Numbered from the stretch's first letter, positions 36,085 through 45,631 are shown. The stretch is 64,000 nucleotides of DNA from Candidatus Roizmanbacteria bacterium UBA1450 (GCA_002329205.1 DCTC01000001.1:338221-402220); one strand, 5' to 3'. The notes: a model not told the origin generated them from the letters alone. A program made the numbers and translations.

Positions 36085-36969
36085 ATGTCAATCAAACTAC
36101 CTAAAATATTTCTAGATTCAGGTGATCCTGAAGAAACAAAAAAAGCAAAATCGTTGCTCGGTTTTCTCGATGGACAGACCACCAATCCGAGCCTTGTCGC
36201 CAAAAACCCTGAGGTACAAGCATACCTAGCTAAAGGAAATAAACTGAAAGAAGATGAACTTCTGAACATGTATCGCCAGATTATTGAGGAAATTAGTAAA
36301 GAAATCGCCGGACCCATCTCAGTAGAAATATATGCTGACTGGGATACACCTGCCGAAGCTATGCTCGAACAGGCACAGGAAATGAAAAAATGGGGACGTA
36401 ATATTTATATCAAATTCCCCACTATCCCTGAGGGTTTGAAAGCCGCGAATGAATTTGTCAAAACCGGAGGAAAAGTCAATATGACTCTCGTTTTTGATCA
36501 GCAACAGGCAGCAGCTGTTTACGCTGCAACGCTCCCGACATTCCAACCAGCGTTTATCTCTCCCTTCATCGGGCGCTGGGATGACCGCGGCTACCGCGGG
36601 CTCGATCTTGTGAAAAACATTATTAAAATGTACAAGGAGTTTGATACCAAACGCAATGAACATAAAAGTCATGTCGAAGTTCTTGCTGCTTCGATAAGAA
36701 GTCTTGACCATTTTTATGCATCAATCTTTCTGGGAGCAGACATCATGACAATTCCGATGACAATTATCCGTGAATGGATTGAGCAGGAACGCTGGGTACC
36801 TGATGAAAAATATCGTATTGAGACAGAAGGGCTACATGCAATCATTTATAAAGATCTTCCTTATCGCGACGACTATACCCAATATCCTGTCGAAAGAGAA
36901 GAAGGATCTTTGCTGGATGAAGGTTTGAAAAAATTTGTGAGTGACTGGAATAATCTTCTTGATAAATAA
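36085..36969 (+). CDS. tal: Transaldolase-family protein
   Basis: 294 aa. The barrel starts with IFLDSGDPEE (Asp11) and QTTNPSLVAK; the Schiff-base Lys is Lys110 in NIYIKFPTIPEG; VNMTLVFDQQQA, FISPFIGRWDD and VLAASIRSLDHF follow the family order. It would interconvert sedoheptulose 7-phosphate and glyceraldehyde 3-phosphate with erythrose 4-phosphate and fructose 6-phosphate. It is intermediate in length between FSA-like and classical TalB forms, so exact specificity is uncertain. Confidence 0.9.
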   Translation: MSIKLPKIFLDSGDPEETKKAKSLLGFLDGQTTNPSLVAKNPEVQAYLAKGNKLKEDELLNMYRQIIEEISKEIAGPISVEIYADWDTPAEAMLEQAQEMKKWGRNIYIKFPTIPEGLKAANEFVKTGGKVNMTLVFDQQQAAAVYAATLPTFQPAFISPFIGRWDDRGYRGLDLVKNIIKMYKEFDTKRNEHKSHVEVLAASIRSLDHFYASIFLGADIMTIPMTIIREWIEQERWVPDEKYRIETEGLHAIIYKDLPYRDDYTQYPVEREEGSLLDEGLKKFVSDWNNLLDK

Positions 36970-36977
36970 GTTTCGTA

Positions 36978-37007
36978 TTGACTATTACCTGAAAAGGTAA
37001 GTATAGT
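36978..37007 (+). promoter_or_regulatory. Promoter of the CAP-M28-CAP gene
   Basis: TTGACT, an 18-bp spacer, TATAGT; the -10 ends exactly 6 nt before the ATG at 37014. Confidence 0.6.
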
Positions 37008-37013
37008 TATGTT

Positions 37014-39827
37014 ATGAAGAAAGCACTGCTTTATAGCATCATCTTATTCCTTCTCCTCTTTACACTTGCCTTTACGACACGTATCACAACTTCGATGCAG
37101 TCAACCATTGCACCGTTTCTCCTTCGGGCATCACAGCAACAAGGAACACTGACGTTTCCAGACAACACGCGGGTGACGCCTCAAGCGGACGATAAAGAAG
37201 CAAGTCAGTCGAATTTTTCGGATAGTGATACAGATGATCGCATACAGACTCTTTTCCGATTGATAAACGAACACCGTGTTGCAAACGGAAAGCACGAATT
37301 GGTATTTTCTCCGGAAGTAACAATTTCCGCCGAATCGCATGCCGAATATCTCGGCGAAATTAATGAATGTAAACATGATTCGGGCATTATCGGAGAGGAA
37401 CTGCCGATTATCCATGTATCCGATACCGGATTTGACGGGTATGAACTGAGGGAAAATCTTTCATGCGGGACAAATGATCCACAGCTGGCATTTGAAGGCT
37501 GGAGAAGCAGCACCGGACACAACAGTACGATGCTCGCAAGAGATGCTACTCATATTGGTATCGGGTTGAATGCTGAAAAAGGTATATACGTTATGAAAAT
37601 CGCACGGGCAAATGGAGTGACGCCTGGTCAGAACATAACGGGAACTCCTCGTCTCACCGTCACTCCGTCAAAAACCGTTTCACCAATCCCTTCCGTTTCT
37701 CTAACCGTCGTACCGACATCGAACTCCCCTGCTCCGTCGATCAACGCCATCAGTCCGACAGTCAGTTCTGTTCCACTCGACGGAACTCAAACCCGCCAGG
37801 TTGATTGGGTGCATGAGGGTCAGGGTCTTTGCTGGTCCGCATGGGCGGGTAATCAGTGCTCTCTTGAACCACATGAAGGAGGAGCAACTTCGATGGCCCG
37901 TGATCTCAATCATGACGGTCAACCGGATATCTCATGCTCACAAGGCAACGGTTCAAACCAAACAACAACGGTAACCAACACATCAGATCGATCAATCACA
38001 CTTTCCTGTGAACGGTATGCTTGCAATCAATGCGCAACCGGTAATGGCACCCATGCACAGTGTGACGGTGCGATTGACCCAAATTCAAACCGCATCTCTG
38101 AAGAAGTTCTTCTTGAACCGGGATGCTCTCTCACATGTACATTTTCCGGTATTGTAGGCAACTGTAGTGAGAGTGAATCCCCGGATTCAAACCCGACACC
38201 AACCCAGACACCCACGCCTCAAGTAACATTCGGACCTTCAATCTCCCCTACACCGACCGAGGCTACTCCTCAAGGCCCGACTCCTGACCCTGCGTATGAA
38301 GAAGAAACGGCCCGCGTCTCAACGATGATCTCTGAAATCTCAATTGACAATATCCGCTCATATATTGAACAGCTCGTCGATGATGATACTATTGAAGGGA
38401 CCGATGAACAGCAGACCAGATACACAGGCTCTGAAGGTAATGATACGGAAGCAGCTTATATCAGTTCGCAGCTTGAAAGTTTCGGTTATACCGTATCCCT
38501 GCAGTCATTTGATCAGGTCGATTCAATTCTGTCACAGTTTACCTGTCCTGCAGGCACAGAAATAACCAATATTACCGCGACGCTCCCGGGATCTGATTCT
38601 GAAGAACGTTATCTGTTGACCGGTCACTATGACTCAATTTCCGAAGAGGCTGATTATGATCCGGCACCCGGTGCGGATGATAATGCCAGCGGAACGGCAA
38701 CGGTTCTCGAAACAGCGCGTGTTCTCGCACAAGCTCATCAGCAACAAGCATTGAAACATCCCGTCGAAATAGTACTTTTTGATGCTGAAGAACTCGGTTT
38801 ATGTGGTAGCAGCTATTATGTTTCACAACTTGACGCTTCAAAAAAAGAATCGATAAAAGGAGTATTTAATATCGATATGATTGGTTTTTCTCCTGACACT
38901 GAAAAGTGTACATATACTGCATACAACGGTGCAGATACACGCTCATTAGATCTGGTAAAGAGAATTGCAACGATGAATGATCTATACGGTTTGCAGACGA
39001 CAGGCTTCGCCCGGCCGTCAACACAAAAAAACTCTGATCATGCCAGCTTCTGGAACTCCAATATTCCTGCGATTATGCTCAGTGAGTGTTATCCTGATCA
39101 AAATACAAATTATCACAAAACAACGGATAGAATCGGCTCATTGCATTTCGAACAGATTGAACAGGTCGCCCAATCGGTGATTGCAACTATCGGTGAGTTA
39201 GCTCTCGGAATTCCCTATCGGGATACGCTCGTTACGCCGACCAGCGCACCTCAGCCGACAGCCGCTCAACCAACAGTTCCTCCGAATACAACACCTCAAC
39301 CTACACAGCCGCCTGCAACCGGGTCATGCACGCTCACCACTTCCGAACAGGAAATGACCCGACTGGTGAATGAATACAGAGGAAGCCAAGGAATTGCTGC
39401 ACTTTCTACAGACTGCCGGCTTACGGAAGCAGCACGTCGCCACGCAGAAGATCAGGCTGCAATGACAGCGGATCAGACAGCAACTACCTCCCCTCACTGC
39501 ACAGGTGGTATCGGCGACGGTAGGAATTGTCCTCAGGGAAACGTGATGACACGTGTGCAAGCGACAGGATATCGATTTCTTACGATCCAGGAAAACATAT
39601 ATGCAGGTACAAATCCTCAACGGGCGTTGGATTTTTGGAAAAACAGTACCGGACACAACAACGTTCTGACGTCAAGAAATCCCACACATATCGGTATCGG
39701 AGTATCTGATTTCGGGATAGTACTCGTTATTGCGACACCTGAGGAAGGCTATACCATAAGTCCGCCCAACGGAAACACAAGCAAAGGAAATAATCTTTTT
39801 GCATTACTGATATCTGTTTTTAATTAA
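37014..39827 (+). CDS. Surface protein CAP - M28 aminopeptidase - CAP, 937 aa
   Basis: A signal anchor (about 3-22) precedes a first CAP/SCP domain (72-197: LINEHRVANGKHEL ... WRSSTGHNSTML ... THIGIG), a Pro/Thr/Ser linker, a Cys-rich Ig-like region (260-385), and an M28 zinc-peptidase domain (about 430-732) with all expected ligands: TGHYDS (His538), GADDNASG (Asp555), AEELG (Glu592/593), NIDMIG (Asp621) and NYHKTTD (His701). A second Pro/Thr linker leads to a second CAP domain (772-908) ending in a hydrophobic tail. It is extracellular. The sandwich of two CAP domains around a peptidase is unusual. It is followed 5 nt later by the 39833 gene. Confidence 0.92.
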   Translation: MKKALLYSIILFLLLFTLAFTTRITTSMQSTIAPFLLRASQQQGTLTFPDNTRVTPQADDKEASQSNFSDSDTDDRIQTLFRLINEHRVANGKHELVFSPEVTISAESHAEYLGEINECKHDSGIIGEELPIIHVSDTGFDGYELRENLSCGTNDPQLAFEGWRSSTGHNSTMLARDATHIGIGLNAEKGIYVMKIARANGVTPGQNITGTPRLTVTPSKTVSPIPSVSLTVVPTSNSPAPSINAISPTVSSVPLDGTQTRQVDWVHEGQGLCWSAWAGNQCSLEPHEGGATSMARDLNHDGQPDISCSQGNGSNQTTTVTNTSDRSITLSCERYACNQCATGNGTHAQCDGAIDPNSNRISEEVLLEPGCSLTCTFSGIVGNCSESESPDSNPTPTQTPTPQVTFGPSISPTPTEATPQGPTPDPAYEEETARVSTMISEISIDNIRSYIEQLVDDDTIEGTDEQQTRYTGSEGNDTEAAYISSQLESFGYTVSLQSFDQVDSILSQFTCPAGTEITNITATLPGSDSEERYLLTGHYDSISEEADYDPAPGADDNASGTATVLETARVLAQAHQQQALKHPVEIVLFDAEELGLCGSSYYVSQLDASKKESIKGVFNIDMIGFSPDTEKCTYTAYNGADTRSLDLVKRIATMNDLYGLQTTGFARPSTQKNSDHASFWNSNIPAIMLSECYPDQNTNYHKTTDRIGSLHFEQIEQVAQSVIATIGELALGIPYRDTLVTPTSAPQPTAAQPTVPPNTTPQPTQPPATGSCTLTTSEQEMTRLVNEYRGSQGIAALSTDCRLTEAARRHAEDQAAMTADQTATTSPHCTGGIGDGRNCPQGNVMTRVQATGYRFLTIQENIYAGTNPQRALDFWKNSTGHNNVLTSRNPTHIGIGVSDFGIVLVIATPEEGYTISPPNGNTSKGNNLFALLISVFN

Positions 39828-39832
39828 AACCA

Positions 39833-40489
39833 ATGAAAATCATTCTAAATAACATAATTTTTCTTTTCATTTCCCTATTTTTTTTGCAAAATTCCGTATC
39901 TGCGCAAATATCCACCAATATATATGTAGCACCTTATATGACCGAACAGGATCGAACCAATGTATTTGAAAACAGTACCCAAGTTCTTGACTATCTCGAA
40001 GGAGATGATATCGAACAGCCGGTGATTTTATTTACAGCAACCGATGATCAATTTGATTTACTCAGATCAAAAGGCGTCCGACCCGAACTCATAGAGAAAC
40101 AGGCAAATCTTTCAAATTATGTTTACGTATATCATCCTGCAGCGAATAAAGCACCTCTCCTCTCCAAATATGGGACGGTATATGCGATAACCTCTCATCA
40201 TACGCTTGTGAAAATCTCAAACCCGGATACGTTTGAATTCACAGGTGAACTCGTCCAATTTTCCCGTCTGCCGCTCGGCCAGGAAGTAGAAAAACCGATT
40301 TATGTAGACGGCAGTAAATCAGCCGAATTGGATTTGAAAAATGTAAAATGGGCTCCCGCACCGTTTTCATGGAAAAACTTATTTTACATATTGTCCCCTC
40401 TCATCTTTATAGCAGTTATTGCAGGAACTGTTTGGTACCTGATCAAAAAACGGAAAAAGAATACCTCTCAAAAAGAACAATCCTTGTGA
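39833..40489 (+). CDS. Signal-peptide, single-pass membrane protein, 218 aa
   Basis: The signal peptide ends near SVSAQ. An extracellular region of about 155 residues (with DYLEGDDIEQPVILFTATDDQFDLL) is followed by a C-terminal membrane helix (about 184-203) and a Lys-rich tail. No Cys in the ectodomain and no known motif. It starts 5 nt after the CAP-M28-CAP gene, so the two are co-transcribed and may be partners. Its 3' end overlaps that of the convergent 40468 gene by 22 bp. Confidence 0.8.
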   Translation: MKIILNNIIFLFISLFFLQNSVSAQISTNIYVAPYMTEQDRTNVFENSTQVLDYLEGDDIEQPVILFTATDDQFDLLRSKGVRPELIEKQANLSNYVYVYHPAANKAPLLSKYGTVYAITSHHTLVKISNPDTFEFTGELVQFSRLPLGQEVEKPIYVDGSKSAELDLKNVKWAPAPFSWKNLFYILSPLIFIAVIAGTVWYLIKKRKKNTSQKEQSL

Positions 40490-41034
40490 CACATCAGGAT
40501 ATTTTCATCATCAGAACAAATACCGTCACCGCATGAGGGTTCAATAGGCGGGATCTCCAGATTGTATGCTTTCAGATCAACTTGAAGCTTCACCTCACCG
40601 GATTCATCATAGAACACAATATTATCTGCCTGCTGAAACCATGGCAATCTCAGAGTGAACTTCCCCAACGGCAGCATTTGTTTATCAGACTCTACGCTGC
40701 CCGTATCAATAAACATTTTTTCTTTAATAACCGTGTATTGCTTTACAGTTCTCCCGCGGAATAATTCTCTATCTCCCTGCCGGATAGATATTGCATAATA
40801 ATGTTCCGGGATTGATGTCTGATAATCAGGAGCATACTCCTGCTTGATACTTATATTTTCCAAACTCAACTCAAAATTATTTGTTTGTTCCAACTGCAAT
40901 ACATAGGATAATAGCTGTACCGGATTTGAAGTTTTTTTCTGATTAAATAATAAATAAAAACCAAGTGTGAGAAGAATACTCACACCTATTGCTGCAATTA
41001 TTTTGATTCGAGGGGGTAATCGTCTCCAGTACAT
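40468..41034 (-). CDS. Membrane-anchored protein with Cys-rich end, 188 aa
   Basis: The frame opens at a TTG at 41055; the ATG at 41034, 4 nt after the stop of the 41039 gene, is preferred. One membrane helix (about 12-32) precedes a beta-rich ectodomain (ISIRQGDRELFRGRTV). The C-terminus, PSCGDGICSDDENILMCHKDC, is a small Cys-rich Ca-loop-like motif seen at the ends of many surface proteins in these bacteria. Coupled to the metallopeptidase gene upstream. Confidence 0.78.
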   Translation of the reverse strand: MYWRRLPPRIKIIAAIGVSILLTLGFYLLFNQKKTSNPVQLLSYVLQLEQTNNFELSLENISIKQEYAPDYQTSIPEHYYAISIRQGDRELFRGRTVKQYTVIKEKMFIDTGSVESDKQMLPLGKFTLRLPWFQQADNIVFYDESGEVKLQVDLKAYNLEIPPIEPSCGDGICSDDENILMCHKDCSF

Positions 41035-41038
41035 ATAG

Positions 41039-42493
41039 TTATCGATAATTTGCAAAAACTTCCTGTATCAGATGAACCAGTGCCGGACCGTGAAAAACAA
41101 AGTTATCCGGAGCGCCGATAGTCTGAGTATCCATTATACTTTTCGGCCGGGGGCGAAAACCGTCAGAATTGTAGCATCTGGGATAACAACCGACATCTTG
41201 ATACATCAGTTGTTCTAAAGGAGTGCATTCCCGTTGATTACAGTCCCATTTCGGACATGCGATTCGGTTTTCTGCCGGCATTTGATCGTCAGGGCAGAGC
41301 GGTTGATCTTCCGGACATGGATCCTGCCGGCTACTAAGCGAACCTCCGTCGTAGGTGCAATTCGGAAGTTCTTCCGACTCTCCTCCTTCATCATACTCAT
41401 CATTGAATCCGCCTACAAAATGTCCCCATTCGTGTGCTGCAATCGGATTATATACCTGTAAAGCACCAGTCGTTACCATTCCTCCGACATATAAGAAAGC
41501 CCACCCTTCAACCTCCTCGGGGGAAGAGTGTTCGATCACGAGAAATCTGTCAGCGGCGCAGGGTTTCTGATTCATACCGATATCATAGAACGCTTCATCA
41601 AATGATAACGTCCGATTATTGTATACGGTGTTATTAAATGCATACCAGTTCATTTTATTTACTATTTCCTCATCATAATCAGTCAAATTGGTTTTAATTA
41701 AATCATCAACGGCAGCCTGCGCATATTGTAAAAATATATCGTATTGTTCTGGTGAAAAATGAGCGGGAATCACGACGATATCCAGCTTGTCGCCCGAAGA
41801 GCCTCTGACATTCAATGGAACACATAATTGATCGAAATTTTGGGTAGGTAATCTGGTCGGTTGAGGCGGATAGGTCGGAGTTACTACCTGTCCTCCTTGG
41901 GGTGGCGGTATATCTGAGTCCGAGTTTTCTGTCGGAACTGATGTGGGTTGTACTACGGGATCTTGGGTAGGGTTTTCTACTGGATCAGTCGGTTGAACCG
42001 TATCCGGATTAAATAACGTGCATAATTCGGTAAACCCTCTGCCGTCACTGTTCGTTTCTCCTGTTGTATCTGTTATGGTAAATCGTACCAAAGCAAAACG
42101 CACCTCAGCATCATAAGTCTGACCCAACGGGTTTGCGGTGATAACAAATCGTTTTTCACCCTCCGCACTAGGGATTTCATTCCATGCGACTTGCCCCACT
42201 TCGCCACCTTCTACACTATCAAGTCTTAGTTTTCTTCCGTCATACTTTACACCTACCTCCATTTCTTCTCCGGCTTTATATTGAGCCATGTTGATGGAAA
42301 ATTGTACTTCTCCCCCGTTACGGATTTGTTCCCGCGGTGTAACAATTTGGAGGTTATAGATAGGTGCTGCCTCAACACTGAAATTATGATAAGGATATAC
42401 ATAATAAAGAAACCCTAAAGTGATAAAAAAACCTATGAAAATCGAGAGCATATGAAGTCGTAACGAGGCCGTATTTTTTTTCTTCCGGGGCAT
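41039..42493 (-). CDS. M64-like zinc metallopeptidase with N-terminal cohesin-like domain, 484 aa
   Basis: A membrane helix (about 13-33) precedes a cohesin-like beta domain (45-146: GGEVQFSINMAQYKAGEEMEVGVKYDGRKLRLDSVEGGE), a Pro/Thr linker (165-218) and a peptidase domain (225-484). The zinc motif is IAAHEWGHFVGGFNDEYDEG (His354, Glu355, His358, with the DEY element 366 typical of M64). Several Cys pairs and a SIMD Met-turn candidate (452-455) follow. M64 members include IgA peptidases; the substrate here is unknown. Linking a cohesin to a peptidase suggests it can dock with dockerin-bearing surface proteins. Confidence 0.85.
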   Translation of the reverse strand: MPRKKKNTASLRLHMLSIFIGFFITLGFLYYVYPYHNFSVEAAPIYNLQIVTPREQIRNGGEVQFSINMAQYKAGEEMEVGVKYDGRKLRLDSVEGGEVGQVAWNEIPSAEGEKRFVITANPLGQTYDAEVRFALVRFTITDTTGETNSDGRGFTELCTLFNPDTVQPTDPVENPTQDPVVQPTSVPTENSDSDIPPPQGGQVVTPTYPPQPTRLPTQNFDQLCVPLNVRGSSGDKLDIVVIPAHFSPEQYDIFLQYAQAAVDDLIKTNLTDYDEEIVNKMNWYAFNNTVYNNRTLSFDEAFYDIGMNQKPCAADRFLVIEHSSPEEVEGWAFLYVGGMVTTGALQVYNPIAAHEWGHFVGGFNDEYDEGGESEELPNCTYDGGSLSSRQDPCPEDQPLCPDDQMPAENRIACPKWDCNQRECTPLEQLMYQDVGCYPRCYNSDGFRPRPKSIMDTQTIGAPDNFVFHGPALVHLIQEVFANYR

Positions 42494-42539
42494 AGTATAA
42501 AGATAATATTTTTATTTTGTACTTGCAAGAGAATTACTG

Positions 42540-42568
42540 TTGACATTCTTTTATCAGTATGCAACTAT
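42540..42568 (+). promoter_or_regulatory. Promoter candidate of the 42575 gene
   Basis: TTGACA, 17-bp spacer, then AACTAT, whose end lies 6 nt before the ATG. The -35 is perfect; the -10 is poor. Confidence 0.4.
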
Positions 42569-42574
42569 AAAATT

Positions 42575-44551
42575 ATGAGCAAATATCATATGTTATCTTT
42601 ATTAACCTTCTTCTTATTATTATTTGTTCCCATACATTCGGCACAAGCACAGGAAACGTTACCGGGGCTTCAATACAGTTGTCTGAGTGCCAATTGGTGT
42701 ATTGAGGATGGAGCTGAATGTTCGAATAAACACGTCCACCGTGTCCAGCTCACAACAGATGATGAATTCAAAGCAGCACCCAGTTCTTCGGAAGCATATG
42801 TTACAGAATGTCTCGAGCTGGTCAATGCTACCACAAACACACCGGAAACCATCTGTACTACCGGAAGTTCAGATCTTGATAAAGATTTATTCTGTGGTCC
42901 AGACAATCCAGATCCGGCAGCATGTGATTTTTATACAGAATTAAAAAATGCAGCAGGATACAAACTGTCAGGTGATTCATATGGCGTCTACTACTACAAT
43001 GAAGCAACGCAATCATTTGAAAAGAAAGATCCGACTACAATTGCTACCGATGCTCAGGGAAATATCATACCCTCACAAATAGAATGGCAAAGTCGAACTG
43101 ACAAGAATACCGAACGAAGATATCTCGTATGGAGTCGTGTAAGAGAAGATGTCGGAACTCTGGATTCTGTTGATCCGGGTCAGAAACAAGCGACTCTTTC
43201 ATTTCCTACACTTTCAGAAATGTGCCAGGGACTTTCCTGGGATCCTGAAGGTATCGTTTATGATGCTCAAACAGGTGTCCCGCTGGGAAATGTCGGCCTT
43301 TCCATCAACTACAGCAAAACTGCATCAGGTCCATTCACACCGGCAACAAGCGGTTTGGATGCCGTTCTGCCCCCGGGGACAGAAAATCCTTTGATGACCA
43401 CGGCTGCAGGATTCTACAGATTCTATGGAGCAGAAGGATATTACACTATGACACCGCAGCATGCCGTCTATCAGCACATGAATGACAAACAGATCTCAAT
43501 ACCAGCAGCCGTTTCAAAAGTTTATCCGGCAGCAAAAAATTATTATGCTGATTCCTCCCCGATATTTGAAAAAGCAGGAGTAAGACAAATCAAAAATATT
43601 CCGCTGATGCTCAAAGCCGGACAAGCCCGTCCGCCCTTTGTGTTCCAGGTTTTGAGCAGTGTCATTAATTCAAACCCGCGAGGAGAAGTTCAGATAGCAG
43701 GACGTGTCAATGCTCCTGCCACACTCGTGCTTGAGATTTGTTCGAATCTATCGGGTATCCCGAATTGCCGTAATAAAAAGGAATATGCACCGGGCAATGG
43801 TGGACCTTCGCCGGACAACAATTTCTCTTACAACCTGACTGCAAAACAAAGTGAATTGCAGCCCGGTGAGAATTATAAAGTTTCATTTGTACCGCTTACA
43901 GTAACAAATACACAATCATATGTACCCTCACTTATGAAAAATCTACAGAGTTTACTGGGTTTATTTATACCGGCAGTTTCTGCACAGGAAAGCACTGCAG
44001 TGAGCTTTACGGTTGAACCTGTTCCGACTTATCTGGAAGGCTTTGCGTATGACAAAAACGGAAATACCATCCCGAATGCAGTTGTAAGTGTGTATGTGTC
44101 TTTTTCTCCTCGACCGGTTTATCAAACGACAGCAAATTCGAACGGATTTTTCCGAATCACGTCCGAACGTCTTCCTCGAGACCCGTATACAGTGAAATAC
44201 ACATCTGTAGATGGAACAGAAACCGCGTTGACGACATCTCAATTCCTTGCACAAAACAATGAATTTATGATTGTCGAAAAAGTGAATCCATATGTGTACG
44301 TTACCCAGGGAGACAATCCACGTGCTGAAGTTACTCCGACATTCCAGCCACGACAAGCAGTTGCCATTGCAGATGCTCCGGATACCGGAGATACCACTGT
44401 ACAGGTATCGCCTACTCCTTCTGCAGAAAGCCCCGTTCAAACCAACAACAATGTTCTCTTTTATATATTTGCCTTGATAATCGGGGTTGCTGTACTCGGA
44501 ATTGTGGCGACAGTTTACTTTATGAAGAAAAGGTCAAGCACCGTTGTATAA
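42575..44551 (+). CDS. Large surface protein with carboxypeptidase-regulatory-like domain, 658 aa
   Basis: The signal peptide ends near SAQAQ. A Cys-containing N-terminal domain (25-130), beta-rich domains and a CnaB/CarboxypepD_reg-like module (about 488-560: YLEGFAYDKNGNTIPNAVVSVYV ... GFFRITSERLPRDPYTVKY) follow. A short linker carrying APDTGD and Pro/Thr/Ser residues leads to a C-terminal membrane helix (about 629-650) and a basic tail. An earlier unit near 245-280 (GIVYDAQTGVPLGNVGLSI) is a second CnaB-like module. It is an envelope adhesin or stalk-like protein. Confidence 0.85.
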   Translation: MSKYHMLSLLTFFLLLFVPIHSAQAQETLPGLQYSCLSANWCIEDGAECSNKHVHRVQLTTDDEFKAAPSSSEAYVTECLELVNATTNTPETICTTGSSDLDKDLFCGPDNPDPAACDFYTELKNAAGYKLSGDSYGVYYYNEATQSFEKKDPTTIATDAQGNIIPSQIEWQSRTDKNTERRYLVWSRVREDVGTLDSVDPGQKQATLSFPTLSEMCQGLSWDPEGIVYDAQTGVPLGNVGLSINYSKTASGPFTPATSGLDAVLPPGTENPLMTTAAGFYRFYGAEGYYTMTPQHAVYQHMNDKQISIPAAVSKVYPAAKNYYADSSPIFEKAGVRQIKNIPLMLKAGQARPPFVFQVLSSVINSNPRGEVQIAGRVNAPATLVLEICSNLSGIPNCRNKKEYAPGNGGPSPDNNFSYNLTAKQSELQPGENYKVSFVPLTVTNTQSYVPSLMKNLQSLLGLFIPAVSAQESTAVSFTVEPVPTYLEGFAYDKNGNTIPNAVVSVYVSFSPRPVYQTTANSNGFFRITSERLPRDPYTVKYTSVDGTETALTTSQFLAQNNEFMIVEKVNPYVYVTQGDNPRAEVTPTFQPRQAVAIADAPDTGDTTVQVSPTPSAESPVQTNNNVLFYIFALIIGVAVLGIVATVYFMKKRSSTVV

Positions 44552-44556
44552 AAACC

Positions 44557-44597
44557 TTGACAAAGCACCTTGAGTTCTTCATAATGAATGAAGGTGC
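44557..44597 (+). promoter_or_regulatory. Promoter with inverted repeat over the -10
   Basis: TTGACA (44557-44562), a 17-bp spacer, CATAAT (44580-44585). The arms GCACCTT (44565-44571) and AAGGTGC (44591-44597) form a perfect 7-bp inverted repeat around the -10 box. This is the arrangement of an operator bound by a dimeric repressor. The gene starts 54 nt after the -10 with no SD. Confidence 0.6.
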
Positions 44598-44639
44598 GTA
44601 TCAAATAAGAGATACAGCGTTATCAAATTCCATTTATTT

Positions 44640-45512
44640 ATGAAAATTACAGTTTATACAATCAATGACTGCAAGTTCTCACAAGCAGAACGCGATTATT
44701 TGAAAAAAAATAACGTGGAATTTGAAGAAAAAAATCTTGAGACAAATAAAGATTTTCTAACCGAAATGCTTGCAGTGTCCAATAACTTTGCCGGTACTCC
44801 AGTCACTAAAATCGAAAAAGATACTGGTGAATCAGTAGTACTCAAGGGATTTACTCAGGAAGAATTCGACAAAGTACTTGGAATTGCATCTGATAGCAGT
44901 ACAACACAAACAGCGACAGTTGCAGCTGCTGCTGCAACGGCTACGCCGGAAGCTGTACAAACGGAAGCGCCGGCTGAGTCTACTGAAGCCGTGAGTACTC
45001 CAACAGATACTGCTGCAACCGAACCCACACAAAATCCTGAAACAGATACTGTAGCTGCTCCCGCTGAAACTCAGCCTGCAGCCGCCCCGACTGATATGGC
45101 CGCCAGTCCCACGGAACAAACGCCGACACCGATAGTCGTCGAGTCTTTATCCCAAGATGACTCCAATATAACACCTTCTCAAGAAGATCAGACTCCACCG
45201 CCGGTCGAAGTAGCCCCTGTTGTACCAGAACCGGTGACTCCCGTCACGTCGACTACTGATGCTGTCGGACCGATTTCTCTATCTGAGCCCACTACTTCTC
45301 CTCAACAAGAACCGCAAGCAACGGAACCCGCACCGATACCGGAAGTCACGGAAAGTACACCAGCTGTTCAACCCCCTGCAGCAGCCCCTGAAACACAGAC
45401 ACAGCCGCCGCAACCGCAGCCGAGTGGTGATGCTTTGAATTCTGTACTCCAGAATCTGCAGAATCAGGTTAATAGCGGCACACCAGTTCAGCAGGACACA
45501 CAAAAACAGTAA
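44640..45512 (+). CDS. Glutaredoxin-like domain with long Ala/Pro/Thr tail, 290 aa
   Basis: Residues 1-78 form a glutaredoxin/NrdH-type domain: MKITVYTINDCKFSQAERDYLKKN, a cis-Pro loop (AGTPVT) and the C-terminal helix. The active site is CKFS (Cys11, Ser14), a monothiol form. The remaining 210 residues are disordered and rich in Ala, Pro, Thr and Gln. No signal peptide, so it is probably cytoplasmic; the tail may tether or space it. A reductase or a scaffold role is possible. The upstream inverted repeat suggests controlled expression. Confidence 0.82.
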   Translation: MKITVYTINDCKFSQAERDYLKKNNVEFEEKNLETNKDFLTEMLAVSNNFAGTPVTKIEKDTGESVVLKGFTQEEFDKVLGIASDSSTTQTATVAAAAATATPEAVQTEAPAESTEAVSTPTDTAATEPTQNPETDTVAAPAETQPAAAPTDMAASPTEQTPTPIVVESLSQDDSNITPSQEDQTPPPVEVAPVVPEPVTPVTSTTDAVGPISLSEPTTSPQQEPQATEPAPIPEVTESTPAVQPPAAAPETQTQPPQPQPSGDALNSVLQNLQNQVNSGTPVQQDTQKQ

Positions 45513-45615
45513 TACTGCCTTCCTCCTTCTTTACACAACGATGTGTAGTGATTGTGAAGATATTGTCACATCTATACTTATTTAATGAGTTATTTCCTTT
45601 TCAAAAAGCATTTCA

Positions 45616-45631
45616 TATGATATCATACAAT
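45616..45631 (+). promoter_or_regulatory. 12-bp palindrome overlapping a -10 box
   Basis: TATGATATCATA (45616-45627) is a perfect palindrome overlapping TACAAT (45626-45631). The next gene begins 29 nt further on, with no SD. Confidence 0.4.

Noticed and set aside
40468..40489. Convergent overlap as a sign of a frameshift
   Set aside because: Both proteins end in natural tails; short 3' overlaps recur in this window.
43961..44440. 159-aa minus-strand ORF
   Set aside because: Antisense to the 42575 surface protein, Arg/Cys-rich, no start signal.
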